Part shown: positions 25,381-37,268 of the stretch, piece by piece | Layout of the letters: the number at the start of each line of letters is the position of its first letter | How positions within the stretch are numbered: position 1 is the stretch's first letter | NCBI RefSeq assembly: GCF_000321225.1 | Contig: NW_004451010.1 | Span: 569,211 to 633,210 of the forward strand | Length of the DNA stretch: 64,000 nt | Direction of reading: 5' to 3' | DNA from: Odobenus rosmarus divergens | Lineage: Eukaryota; Chordata; Mammalia; Carnivora; Odobenidae | Notes under the pieces: generated by a model | The model's input: the letters and a program-made list of their open reading frames with translations, nothing else | What the model was told of the DNA's origin: nothing | Database searches by the model: none | Program-made: the position numbers and the translations under genes

Positions 25381-25446
25381 AAACAAATGGATATCAATGC
25401 TGCTATTCAAGCCTTGATTGAATCACATACTGCCCTACAGTTGGAG
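25381..25446 (+). CDS. COL24A1: COL24A1 exon: start of C-terminal non-helical domain
   Basis: This 66-bp, phase-0 exon encodes 22 residues starting KQMDINAAIQALIES. It is the linker between helix and C-propeptide; in fibrillar procollagens this zone has short helical heptads that help chain trimerisation and contains the C-proteinase cleavage site. A Met-Asp bond sits three residues in; BMP1/tolloid enzymes cut before Asp, so it is a possible site (inference). The acceptor ttttgttttacccag is strong. The donor, GAG|GTAATA, is weaker than GTAAGT. The upstream intron is about 12.3 kb, the longest COL24A1 intron here. Confidence 0.92.
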
Positions 25447-26084
25447 GTAATATATCTGGCTTTATTTACATTGGCACTCTCAGTATACAAATTAAAACAG
25501 AAAGTTTTTTCAGAGTCCAAAATGTGGCTTTATCGCAAAGATTGTACTTAAAACAGATTGAACATAATGAAACTATTTTTAAGGACAAAGTAAGCATTTT
25601 TTAATAAAATATGCATGGAATGTTTTTTAAGGAAAACATTTAAAACAAAAATGTAATATATTTAAGGAATTTTTTAAATAAAGAATTAGATACTGTAGAA
25701 GAAAATAGTTAAATGAAGCCTAGCCATTTCTTAAAATGGGATCTATCATTGTTACTCATTTTTCTTATTCAAACTCTATTCAATGTATGATTTTCTTTAA
25801 AACATTATACTACAGTAGCCATAATAATTGTTAAGTTTCGTGTTAGCTTGAAAACTAGGCCTTTAGAGTGAATTTAATCTCTTATTTAGGATCAAGATTA
25901 ATAAAACATACACATAAGCCTATATTTAAATATAAACTGTTTTTTACACCCCACTCCCAACTCATTGCATACAACAAGAATACATTTTTCTTCTGCCTTG
26001 GTCCTTGTTGATCGTGAGGATTACATACTGGTAATGGCTACTCTATGCTTTTTTGCTAATATGATCCCTATGATGACTTGGCAG

Positions 26085-26253
26085 AGCTACCAGAATACCG
26101 AAGTAACTTTAATTGACTACAGTGCAGAGATATTCAAAACCCTGAACTACCTTAGCAATTTACTGCACAGTATCAAGAATCCTCTTGGCACACGAGATAA
26201 CCCAGCACGAATCTGTAAAGATTTGCTTAACTGTGAACACAAAGTATCAGATG
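26085..26253 (+). CDS. COL24A1: COL24A1 exon: COLFI domain, N-terminal part
   Basis: This 169-bp exon encodes 56 residues from SYQNTEVTLIDYSAEIFKTL to NCEHKVSD and ends in phase 1. It contains the stretch resembling the N-terminal COLFI motif of other fibrillar collagens (SIKNPLGTRDNPARICKDLL) and the first two propeptide cysteines (ICKDLLNC). These usually take part in inter- and intrachain disulfides during trimer assembly in the ER. The donor GATG|GTAAGT is good. The acceptor (atgatgacttggcag) has a poor pyrimidine tract, and an overlapping AG two bases downstream would shift the frame if used. Confidence 0.93.
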
Positions 26254-27065
26254 GTAAGTTCTTGGTTTTTTAAAACTCTGATGTCCAATTTCATCATTTC
26301 AGTGTGTTTGAGATTTACAGTGTATTCATTTCAAATCGTAATCATTTTGATAAAACCCTTGTAAAAGGCATTTTCGTGTTTTCAAAAAACAAATACTCTT
26401 AGAGAGAGACATAACTCTGAAGTCAGAGTATCCTTTTCTGAGGGTTCACATTAACAATGTCTTCTGCAAGCCTTATTGATCCCCAATTTTTCCTATTCCA
26501 CCCGAACTATATCACTTGCTTACACTTTGTGCCTGGAACATATCACATTCATGTTAAAAATTAAAATAGAAAGCACTGACCTTTGGGTTAACAGGAGTAC
26601 CTGTCAGGTCCACCAGAGGTGGCAACATGAAAAAACATATGATAGAGTCCCTACCACCATACCTCCTAACATTGTGGTTTTTACACAAAATGGAAATTAA
26701 ATGCATCCTTTAATTCTTGGAATTTTTTGTCCCTACAGGGATACCCCAAATCCATTAACCAGAGGTGCAAAAATGAATTTAGAGTAGAAGCATCAAGGAA
26801 AAGTTTTAAAGCAAGTAGAACAGTTATATTATCTAATGATAAGTAGGGGAACCCTGTCTGCTGCAATACATCATTTAACTTTAATTTCTATTGGGTCTGT
26901 GGTCAGTGGTACAATCAATATTAGTAGTTACCATTTTTTATTAAAAATTCTATTTCCAACACAGTGACACATATGCTGATTTGGAAAAAAAAAACATGTT
27001 ATGTCCTTCTGTAGGGTGAATAGTAGTCCATATTTTATTTAACTTAAATACAGATATGCCACATA

Positions 27066-27097
<32 letters not shown>

Positions 27098-27470
27098 ACT
27101 CACCCATTTTTGTCCAAAAATACATACTTCCAATAGAAGTACAATGAAAATATTCATTTTATTTATATTGATAAAATGCTTAACTTCTATAGATATTTTT
27201 TGCCCTAGATTACCACAAAAACTAAACTGATATTTATAGTTACAACTGCCTATAGTAATTCTAAGTTTGATTCTTTCCCATATTTGAAGGCATAAAACTG
27301 CAATTCTATAGAATTAAAAGGAAAAAAAGACATTTTAAGGCATACAAATGACTAAAATCTAATTCGAGGTCTGCCTTCCTTGTAGGAAAAATAGCTAAGT
27401 GGTATGGATTGCAAGGTATCAGAAAGGTTTTAATGCCCAAAAGTATTTTCATCCCTAGGAGACAGTAAAT
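26254..27470. other. Intronic sequence with a CA microsatellite
   Basis: The only clear feature is a (CA)n tract at 27067-27100. The rest is AT-rich and unassigned. Confidence 0.6.
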
Positions 27471-27479
27471 GCTATAGGG

Positions 27480-30450
27480 AAACACAAAACGGCAGGGAGA
27501 GGGGATATGATAGAAAGTGGAGTGGGGTTAGTTTTAAATATAGTGGTTAGATAAGGCATGTCTGAGAACATGGCAGTTGGGAAATATCAGAAGGAGGTAA
27601 GGGTACAAGCTACAGGAAATCTAGGGAAAGAGCTTTCCAGGCAGAAAGAACACCTGCAAAGGCCCTGGCAGTGAGTGTCCTCAGTGTGTTCTAGGATTAG
27701 CAAGAAGGCCAGTGTGACTAGAAGAGAGTACGTAAGAAGAAAGTAGTAGAAAATGAAGTCAGAAAGATATAAAAAAAAACAGACTATATAGGATCTCATA
27801 GACTACTCTCAAGACTCCAGCTTTTATTCTGAATAAGGTGGGAAGCCATTAAAAGTATTTCAGCAAAGAAATAATATGATTTGACTTAGATTTTTAAAAT
27901 ATTACTCTGGCTAATGTATTGCAAATATAATGAAGACAAGTGGAAAAGAAGCCACTGAAAAGGCCATTGAAAAAATCCGGGTAAGAGACGATGATGGGTT
28001 GACCTAGAGTTGGTAGCAGAGGAAGTGATAAGAAATGATCGAGTCTTTGGTTATGCTTTAAAGTAGAGCCAACAGTTTTTGATGATAATTGGATGTGGGT
28101 TAAGAAAGAAATAGAAGGATAGAGGATGACTCTAACAATGTTTTTGACTAACAGATGGAAGTGTGGGGTTGCTGTAATAGAGATGGAGAAGCAAGTTTTA
28201 GAGAAAAGATCAGGAGTTCAGTTTTAGATACATTTCATTTGAGATGTCTGTCAAGGATCAGTAAGAATGTCCAGGAGGTAGGTGGCTGTTAAAAAGAGGG
28301 GTCCTGGCCAGGGGTAAAAATTATGAATTCACTTGCATATAAATAGCATCCAATGCCCTATAACTGCTTAAGACTCCTTAAAGAGTAGGTGGAGAAAGAA
28401 AAGCAAAGAGGTCTAAACACTATGCCTCAGGGCTCTTCAATGTTTAGAGATCAGTGAAATGAGAAGGAACCAGCAAAGAAAACTAAGAAGAAGCTATACC
28501 TGATAGGAAGAAAACTAGATGCATGTGGAGTGAAGAAAATGTTTGCCTGAGAGGGAAGGGATCAACTGGGTCCCTGTCGGGTAAAGTTAAGACTGAGAGA
28601 GGCTACTGGATTTAGCAGCATGAGGTTCTGTGATGACCTTCACAGGAGCAGTTTAGAGGAATGGTAGTGGTTAAAACTTTATCCAATTTTAAGAGAAAAT
28701 TGTAGAGCCAGAGAGTATCCATTTCCAATAATGAAGCAGGTAATTCAAATTGCCTGGCTAAATTTTTTTAAATGTTTTTTAAGTTAAAAGCATCAAATAG
28801 CTAACAAAATAGTGAGGACATTTCAAGCCAACATTTTGAAGAAGACTGCAGAGAGATGAACAGAACACATTTAGAGCTGCTTTTGTCCTGGGTGTGTTCA
28901 CAAACTAAGTACTGCTTTTGGTGGCTTCATGGGGCTAGGAGTCAAAAGTTGGAATCTGTGGTCCACCAAGCGTGGGGATTTAGGCTTTCAAAGGGCTCCA
29001 TTCTAAGAGCAGACATGAACTGGAAGAAAAGAGACATTCATACAGATTGTAACCTAGCTTCACATCACGAAGATAGCTCAGAATCTTAAGCTTTGAACTT
29101 GGACTAAGATGGTTCCAGATTGCTCGTACCCCCCACCCCATTCTGACAGAAACTAAAGTCTTCTATAAAATATATCCTCCTAGGGCTCAAATTATTTCCA
29201 CAAATCATTTCTCGAATAGAGTGCCCAGCACATAATCAATGGTAATAAGGAGTACTGGTTGGTAAAACACCACGAATGAGAACTGGCAGAAATAGCAAAC
29301 AGAATTATACTCAAAAGAAAAATAAGAGAGGAAGAATTTGAAACTGAAGGTATAATAGACAAGGTAAGCCTTATATAGGAACACAGTTTATTCACAAGAG
29401 TAACAAGGAAGACAGAATATATGTGCGCAAATACAGATAGGTAAATAGTTGTAGCAGTGGGAGCTTATAGAAGTTCCTTTCAGATTGCTTTGGTTGTCTT
29501 AGTGAAATTGAAAGGTTATCAGTCAAGAATAAGGATGAAGGAATAGGTATAATAAAGTTGAGGGAAGAAGAAAAGGTTTCAGCTAGTTGGCTAGGTGAGT
29601 GACAGAGGGAACTAACAAGGGAAACATAGTGTCGTTATCTGGCAGCCTTACAAACATTTGAATTTAAAGTGAGTCCAGTCGGCATGGCTGTATTTTTCTT
29701 TTCTTTTCTTTTCTTTTAAGATTTTACTTATTCATTTGAGACATAGAGCTACAGAGAGAGAGAGAGAGCATGAGCAGGGGGAGAGGCAGAGGGAGAGAGA
29801 GAAGCAGACTCCCCGCTGAGCAGGGAGCCCAATGTGGGGCTCAATCCCAGGACCCTGGGATCATGACTTGAGCCGAAGGCAGACGCTTAACCATCTGAGC
29901 CATCCAGGTGCCCCTGCATGGTTGTATTTTTCTTTAGCCATATTTACTGCGTGAGATCAAGCACAGATTAGGCACAAAACTGGATTTCTATAAGACTGGG
30001 ACTTTATAAGACAAGTACGTTGAAGTGAGGCAGGGCAGGGATGTTAAGGAAGTCTCCAAGGAAGTAATTATAGTAAAGGACTAGGGGTTTACTTGGGTAG
30101 GAAGAGAATTGAACATATGATGCACATATGATGAGAGATGATGAAAAAAGTGGTAATATCAATGGATATTAGGTCCTGAAGGAATGGAAGAATTTATTAG
30201 AGTCAGGACACCAGAGTGAATGAGCTTAAAAGAGAAGAGGTGAAATTATGGCAGAATTCTAGTTGTAGGTAATAACAAAGGCTAGAATATGGCCTGGGAA
30301 GTTAATGGTTAAAGTGAATGGGGTAGTAGGGGGAGCAGTGGAAGGATAGAGAACACTGGCAGAAGAGTTCAAGGAACTGAGAGGCCAGGGTGTTGGAAGT
30401 GCTATTCATGTGAATTTAAAATCATCACGACTTGGGTCATAAATATATTT
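27480..30450 (-). mobile_element. Long LINE-2 relic (about 2.9 kb in pieces)
   Basis: The + strand follows the antisense of L2 in order: 'cctgcaaaggccctggcagt', 'gtgggaagccattaaaagta', 'agagccaacagtttttgatg', then the antisense of the L2 reverse transcriptase near 28550-28680. 29400-29700 and 29930-30430 continue in the same direction. A young SINE interrupts it at 29701-29914, and 28700-29390 is only weakly similar. Much longer than typical L2 relics. Confidence 0.6.
29701..29914 (-). mobile_element. Carnivore tRNA-Lys SINE
   Basis: Antisense copy with a long (A/G) tract. Flanked by duplications gcatggctgtatttttctt (from 29682) and gcatggttgtatttttctt (from 29916). Inserted in the L2 relic. 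Confidence 0.92.
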
Positions 30451-31124
30451 TCTGAAAGTGATAGCCATCCAATGCTAAAATCTTCCAAGAAAGTGGATGA
30501 CTGCAATGGGAAGGGGTAATGGATGACATAATGTAATGACAGTAATTTTACCATGGAGTTGTTTTAGGGAAAAAATAGGGAAAATGGAGGTGGCAATGAA
30601 GAGCAAGAAAGACACCTTCCCTACTCCAGGCACAATGCTAATAGAGGCTGTGGCAGAACTTGAAAGGGCTGAAAGGGAAGCACTGTCCTCATGGAAGAGC
30701 CAGTTTTGGGTTAGAACATTTAGGCCTACAAAAGATATATTATGGTATAGTGCTTCATTAATAGCTCAGCATATCCTGAAAAAAATTACGAAGTCCCTAC
30801 CAGGTCCCCATTATACAACATAATGCTTGAATTCAAAGAATTCTACTGTATATAACAACAAGAGTTTGCTTGATGGAAAACTTTTTATAAGGAATTTATT
30901 AGCTCACAAAATAGAAGGAAACTGTTTCTTGGAAGAGAAGAGATGGTAGTGAAGATAATGTTTTTACCCCATTAGGTAAGATTGGAAGCCTGCATTAGAT
31001 CCTGGTAAAAAGTCCAGCACTCATTTCTATAAATTTGACAAAATGTCCAAAATTCTAAGGGAAGGGGACAAAAAGGGACCAGAGGGTAGGATTTCTTTTG
31101 CCCCTTTCTTCCATATTGCAATAG

Positions 31125-31285
31125 ATCAGTGGTTCTTCAAATGTTCCTGGACCAGAATAAGATTCTGTTGAAATGCAGATTCTCAAGCCCTGACTTAATG
31201 AATCAGCAACTCTGGATGAGGCCGAGCTATCTGAGTTTTAACAGGTGGTTCTAATGCCACCAAATTTGAAAATACTGCAGTAGAG
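31125..31285 (+). mobile_element. hAT-type nonautonomous DNA transposon relic
   Basis: 'atcagtggttcttcaaatgt' at one end and 'ccaaatttgaaaatactgca' at the other, with 'atgcagattctcaagccctg' inside, resemble the MER20/MER5-like family. The exact family is uncertain. Confidence 0.5.
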
Positions 31286-32321
31286 GACAGTCCCTACTCT
31301 TGGATCCACCAGTTCAGCAAGTATTCATTTTGAAGGATTAGAATAGTAAAGGAAAGAAGAGTTGAGGATGTTTTGGAAGTCTAAAATAACAGACCAGAGA
31401 GGAAGCCCAGCATGAGGTAGAGGAATCTTTGCAATAGGGTAAGGATGGAACGGACAAGGATTTCTACCTACGGTAGAAATGACATTTGCCAAATACTGTT
31501 TGACTGTCTTGCCTTTTTAATGCAAAAAAAGCAGGGCTATCTCATTCAAACATTCTTAGTCTTTGCTGTTAGAATAAGGCGCTACTTCAATATCCTGAGC
31601 CTGTTACTCTGGAATTAAGATACTAGATCAGTACTTTTTCAGCCTGAGTGTTTCCTATAGGCTGACTTCAAGACTCCATTTGATTCTGCTGGGCATTCAG
31701 TGAAGACAAAAGTTGGCAGGCTTACACTGGCTGTAGGGATTTCAGTTTTTCTCACAAATCTGATGAAGAAAGCACAAAAATGATAATCATTTAATTGTAC
31801 ATTTTCTTTCTGTGAAAACAAAGGATGTTTTATTATTTTTATTCTAATTATTATAAAGATAATATTTTACCTCAGGGAGATAGAAGTTGTTTCTGTTTTA
31901 TATATATATATATATATTCATTTTTAAACTCTGTAATGACACAGAACAGATGTATACAAGTACACCACATCAACTGCAACTTTTCTATTAACTATGTAAT
32001 TTTAGACAGTTCCCTTTAAGCTGATGAGCTCATCTGTGGAAAGAAGCAGTAAATTCAGCCATTCTATCATTTTTTGTCAAAATTATAAAATGCCCTTAAA
32101 TTGATAGGTATATGAAAAACCCAGTATTTTGGGTATCAGTTTTACATAACGCTCACCGCTTTCATTCATTGACTAAATGTAAATATCTTTATAATCTTCT
32201 AAGTTTTTTTACAGTTAAGACTATAAAAATATATTTTTAAAGTATGATAATTTGCAATGATGGTTCAAATATGTTTTAGTGTGGAGTTTAAGTATTTTTA
32301 TGTTTTACAATGAATTAATAG
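31286..32321. other. Intronic sequence with a TA microsatellite
   Basis: Contains (TA)n at about 31899-31918. Nothing else recognised before the exon at 32322. Confidence 0.5.
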
Positions 32322-32431
32322 GAAAATACTGGATTGATCCAAATCTCGGATGCCCTTCAGATGCCATTGAGGTTTTCTGTAATTTCAGTGCTGGTGGTCA
32401 GACATGTGTATCTCCTGTTTCTGTAACAAAG
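32322..32431 (+). CDS. COL24A1: COL24A1 exon: COLFI domain, middle (calcium-loop region)
   Basis: This 110-bp exon enters in phase 1 (completing a Gly codon) and ends in phase 0. It encodes [20 protein letters not shown] followed by [17 protein letters not shown]. The YWIDPN-x-GC segment is a hallmark of fibrillar C-propeptides and forms the calcium-binding region. Three cysteines are present. N-F-S is a possible N-glycosylation site. The acceptor (caatgaattaatag) is AT-rich with few pyrimidines and the donor is AAG|GTATGT. Confidence 0.93.
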
Positions 32432-32688
32432 GTATGTATTGAATTGTAGAATATATGCAGGTACTTGCCCAGTATCAGTGAACATGATTTTTTAAATTCT
32501 GTCACTTTAAATAATTACGATTTTATGAATGGAAGCAAGGTATCATTTTCTACCATATATAAGAAAGAATTTTTTGTTTTTAAAAAACAATTCTAGTAGA
32601 ATCTTGATATTTTGATTGTGTATTTTATGATTGGTATGTCATGGCTTATTCTACTGATTATGCTTTTTAGTTTCCTTTTAGAAATGTT

Positions 32689-32870
32689 GGGGGGCACACA
32701 CCTGGGTGCCTCAGTCAGTTGAGCGGCTGACTCTTGGTTTTGGCTCAGGTCGTGATCTCAGCAGGGAGTCTGCTTGGGATTCTTTCTCTCCCTCTTCCTC
32801 TGCCCCTCCCTGGCCTCCCTCCCCCCTACCCCTGCCATGCAAGCTCTCTCTCTCAAAAAAAAAAAAAAAA
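32689..32870 (+). mobile_element. Carnivore tRNA-Lys SINE
   Basis: Sense copy from 'ggggcacacacctgggtgcc' to a poly-A tail. Part of the tRNA-related segment (the B-box side) is deleted. Confidence 0.88.
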
Positions 32871-33799
32871 TGTGATACGTATGTTTCTATGCATATACAT
32901 ACATTAGAAAATCCCCGAACAGCTGCAATGTTTGTAATTAGTAAGTAATCAGTTACCTAAAGGTTTTCTGAAAATGACATCATTAAAAGGGATTTTGCCA
33001 CAAAGCTTGCTATCTTTGATGATTTGGCACAAAGAACCTCCCTTAAACATCCATTGAATATTTTTTAAAACTTCTTCCAAGTATAATAAAATGAATGAAA
33101 GTTAGTTTGGTATGATACTGGGATTATAACAAGCATTTATAAAACCTAGAGCTTAGTTCTACCTATAACATATTGAAGAAATCAAAACTGCATTTCTTTC
33201 TTTTTCTGGTTAAACCAGTTTGGTATTATTACCAAGGACTTATTTCTCATTGACAAATAACTGATACACCTGCCCTTTGTATGTTTGGTCCATCATAAAG
33301 AGGCAGCAGCTAAAATGTGCAGTCTGTTAGTCTCTGTAGCTGCTTATTGTTTCACTGCCCTTTTCTAAAATATCCCTCTTCGTTAAGGGTGTTTCACCAG
33401 TTCATCGCGGTAGGCATTCACCATTATTACTCTCAAAGCAGAGGCAGGAAAGATTCTTCCATTCCTAGGGAATCCATGTTCCTCTGATGAAGATCAGCAT
33501 GATAGTCCTAATTCCAGAATATCTGCATGATCATCCTCATTCCCCTGGATTGGGCCCAGGATTTTTATCTGGTTTATCACAGAAGACAGATGGGGACCGG
33601 GAAGTGTGTACAAAGGAGATAGGAACAGTGAAGTTGCTGCACTCTAATTCCTTCCTTGCTGAATCAACTCTCCTATCTCTCCTATCCATAAACTCAACTT
33701 GAGAAAGACTGGGCAGGTAGTGGAAAGAATGGTAGACTTGGAATCAGGGACCTGAGTTCTAGTCTCTGTCCCTCTACTAACCTGACAAATGATACTCTG
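32871..33799. other. Intronic sequence, nothing recognised
   Basis: Ordinary intron; a possible MIR-like piece at about 33715-33790. Confidence 0.4.
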
Positions 33800-33960
33800 A
33801 GCCACAAAAGAGCCTACTCTGTGCCAGGCACTGTGCTAGGTAAGTGACGTTTGGCACCTTAAATCCTTACAACAATCCTGCAATGTCAGTGTCATACTCC
33901 ACTTTACCAACAAAGACACTAAGGCTCAGAAAGATTAAATAGTTTACAAGTTTGTGTTTC
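33800..33960 (-). mobile_element. MIR-like SINE relic
   Basis: 'gtgccaggcactgtgctagg' then 'aaggctcagaaagattaaat' are the reverse complement of the MIR 3' half. Confidence 0.6.
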
Positions 33961-34943
33961 TCAGCTATAAAATAAAGGAACCTGATCTACTTAAACTCTA
34001 ATGTTCCTTATGATGATCCTTCCATGGTTTCATCCTCATTGACCTTCTTTTTTTGCCTTTCTTCTCTTTTCCTTTAACTTTTTTGGTTGTTGTCTTTTTT
34101 TTTTTTCCTTCTCTGATACCTCATAACTGATATTTTTCTAATTTTATGTTTGGAAATTAATATAAATTCCTTGTAGAAACCACTTTTGTTCACTTATGTT
34201 ATGACAATATGCCTGCTTGAATAATAATAAAATAATAATAATGTCAAAAGCTATAGAAAAATCTACTTCCTTGTCCAAGCCTGGGAAACCTGCAACAGAC
34301 CTCCTTGCTCCAATTTTGCCCTGTATTGTTGACTTTATTATTAATACTTGTTCATGCATTCATTTCAATAAACATTTATTGATGACTCCACTCTATGACT
34401 GGAACTGCATTAGGGGCTGGCAACACAAAGAATAAGATTCTATCCTTGTCTTTAAAGGCTCTCATAGTTAAAGCTACTCAACAAGGTATTATTGCAACTT
34501 GTAACTTACCTTTGGAAACTCAAAAAAAGATCTTCAAAGGAAAGTATATAAATTATATATAATTTATATAACATTTTTTGTCATGTCTAGTAGCGTAAAG
34601 GTATGCTGAAGCCAGCTCATACAGACTCAGGAGACCCTATTGTTAACACCCCTTTCCAACTCCCATGTTCAGTGATACTACCATGATTGCCTGAAGTCAG
34701 TCAGAGTAGGAGTGTTTATACCACGGAAATTGGAAAATGCTATAAATCAGGGATTACCACCCCCACTCCACCCTTGCAAGAGCCAGTGGTTAAGCGTTTA
34801 TCAGCAGACTGTTGACTGGCACTTAAATGCCAAGGAAAGGGGCTTTCTCAAGGCTCCATTTCAAGGACTTTCCTCAGATTCCCCCAAATTAGAAGTTTCT
34901 CAATTGCCACCTTATAACCTGTATATTATTTCTATGACATTAG
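33961..34943. other. Intronic sequence, partly L2-like
   Basis: 'aacatttattgatgactcca' with 'aggggctggcaacacaaaga' (34365-34440) suggests antisense L2. The rest is unassigned. Confidence 0.4.
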
Positions 34944-35159
34944 TTGGAGTTTGGAGTTGGAAAAGTCCAGATGAACTTCCTTCACTTACTGAGCTCAGAA
35001 GCCACCCATATTATCACCATTCACTGTCTAAACACGCCAGTGTGGACAAGTGCTCAGTCAAATGGCTCAGGATTGCCTATTGGCTTCAAGGGATGGAATG
35101 GCCAGATTTTTGAAGAAAACACTCTTCTTGAACCTAAAGTACTTTCAGATGACTGCAAG
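34944..35159 (+). CDS. COL24A1: COL24A1 exon: COLFI domain, core
   Basis: This 216-bp, phase-0 exon encodes 72 residues from LEFGVGKVQMNFLHLLSS to VLSDDCK. The VQMNFLHLLSSEA segment aligns with VQMTFLKLLTASA-type sequences of other fibrillar collagens, and ITIHCLN corresponds to their ITYHCKN. It holds two cysteines and an N-G-S sequon. The insertion-prone stretch between NTPVWTS and GFKGWNGQ is the discriminatory area of the propeptide family. The acceptor is tctatgacattag and the donor is AAG|GTAAGG. Confidence 0.93.
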
Positions 35160-35724
35160 GTAAGGGATGGCACTTTTAGAATTGTTCAATATAACTAATA
35201 TAAAATTGATAAGGCCATAAAATCAAAACAATGGGGATAAGACTTTAATTGCAAACTGAAGATCCAGAAGGGTAGTAAGTTTTAATGTGCCCGATTTATA
35301 ATAACATTACATTTTTCAGAATCAATCATTTGCTTATATCATATCTTGTCAACTTTTGTCACACCCACTGGTTATCCATGGATTTTTATATGCAAAACAG
35401 ATGTTAATACATAAATTTAATTTTTATTGCTCATATGAAATATTTATATTACCCCTGCCTGGATAGAAAGAGCATATAAATAAATAGATTGATTTCTTAT
35501 ATTTTCACTACTGTAATTCTACATCTCATTATGTATGGAATACAGGTTATAGAGGCAAGTCCGTTGTATTTCATTTTGTCAGTCCCTATACTTGATACCA
35601 AATATGGGCAGAATTGCAGATTGGCCCTAAAAATCAATATTTGAATAATAGCTCATTTTTCTTACTAAAATTAAATAACAAATGTCATGAAAAATCTATA
35701 ATTTTAAAATACTGTGGTATAAAG

Positions 35725-35940
35725 CAGGTGTCGGCAAACTACAGTCCACAGACCAAATCCAGCCCACCACTTGTTTTTGTAAATAAATGTTATTGGAACA
35801 TAGCCACACTCGTTCGTTTACTTATTATCTATGGCTGTTGTCACACTATGATGACAGAGTTAAATAAATGTGACAGACTATGGCTCACAAAATCCAAAAC
35901 ATTTATCATCTAGCCCTTTACAGAAGAATTTCCCAACCCT
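35725..35940 (-). mobile_element. hAT-type DNA transposon relic
   Basis: 'aggtgtcggcaaactacagt', 'atgttattggaacatagcca' and 'tatctatggctgttgtcaca' match a common mammalian hAT-derived repeat. The orientation given assumes the usual consensus direction. Confidence 0.6.
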
Positions 35941-36149
35941 GTTATAAAGAGCATCCATTTTACATACATATCATTAATGACTTTAAGTAGCTTGGTTTCC
36001 TGTTTGTGTGTACCATGAAGCCCGCGATTTAACATCTCTTATCATTTCCAGGGGACTCTACTTTTTCACATTTTATTTTCAGACAAATAGTGCTTGAGTA
36101 TTTGAAAAATGAGAGGCAAACAGAAATATATGGTTCATTCTCTATAAGC

Positions 36150-37050
36150 AAAGAGATCAATATTATCAACAAACTCATTTAACTTTAATCATTTTTTCTG
36201 GAAACTTTCAGTGACTCACTACTATCTCTGAGACACAATCTAAACTTACCAGCTCTTTATTTAGCACTTAAAACAGTCAGGTCCCACCTACCTTTCTAGT
36301 TTGGGCTTTCAGTGGCTGTTAACCCTCAAGTATGGCCAAACTGATCTGTTAATAATAATAATAAAATCAACAATAATTCTTACTATTAGTCATTGGGGCC
36401 TTATTATATAGCAGTTACCCTGTATTACATACATTATTTTATTTAATTATAACAGCTTTGTAAAGAAGTTTCATTTTATAGGTAAGAAAGTGAAGACACA
36501 GAGAGGTTAAATAACTTGCTCAAGGTCATGTAGCTAATTAGTGGAGAGCAAGAAGTAAACCCTAGGTGTGTATAACTCCAAAGCCCATGCCACACTATAC
36601 TGCTAGGTACTTTAACTGTAATCTCATTTAATCCTCACAACTGTGTGAGGTAAGTTTTTATTTTTCAAATTTTATATATAAAGAGAATGGTGGTACCTGG
36701 ATTTCTATCAAAATCTGCACTTCATCCCCATGCTAGGCTTATTTTTGCAACCATCTTCTACTTTTCCAGCAGTTTTTTGTTTGTATGTTTGTTTCTACTC
36801 ATGTCATTATCTTTCTCTGAAATGCCTTCTCTACCTCTCTAACTAAGTGGAAATACTAGGCATACTTGAAGGCCCATTTTAAATTCTGAATTCTGAACTC
36901 ATGAAGCTTTCCCTGAGTACTTCAGTTGGAAATGAGGGATTTAGCACTCACTGTCTACGTTATTTATACTGCACTCACTATGTGTTGTCTTGTGTTAATG
37001 TCTATGTGTTTGTGTTTCCCCTCTCCAACTAGATTTATAAGCTGCTAGTA
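36150..37050. mobile_element. L2 and MIR relics in mixed orientation
   Basis: 36380-36600 is antisense MIR ('aacttgctcaaggtcatgta'). 36200-36330 and 36740-37040 resemble sense L2 3' regions ('gaaatgccttctctacctct'). Confidence 0.45.
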
Positions 37051-37067
37051 TCCAAAAGCCAGAACTA

Positions 37068-37254
37068 GTGCGCCTGGGTGGCTCAGTTGGTTGAGCGACC
37101 GCCTTCGGCTCAGGTCATGATCCTGGAGTCCTGGGATCGAGTCCCGCATCGGGCTCCCTGCTCAGCAGGGAGTCTGCTTCTCCCTCTGACCCTCCCCCCT
37201 CTCATGCTCTCTCTCTCTCTCTCTCTCTCAAATAAATAAATAAAATCTTTAAAA
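37068..37254 (+). mobile_element. Carnivore tRNA-Lys SINE, complete
   Basis: Sense copy with intact head, CT tract and AATAAA-rich tail. Flanked by a perfect 14-bp duplication aaaagccagaacta (37054-37067 and 37255-37268). Confidence 0.95.
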
Positions 37255-37268
37255 AAAAGCCAGAACTA

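Noticed and set aside
27067..27100. CRISPR-like or other functional array at the CA tract
   Set aside because: Plain dinucleotide microsatellite; this is vertebrate DNA.
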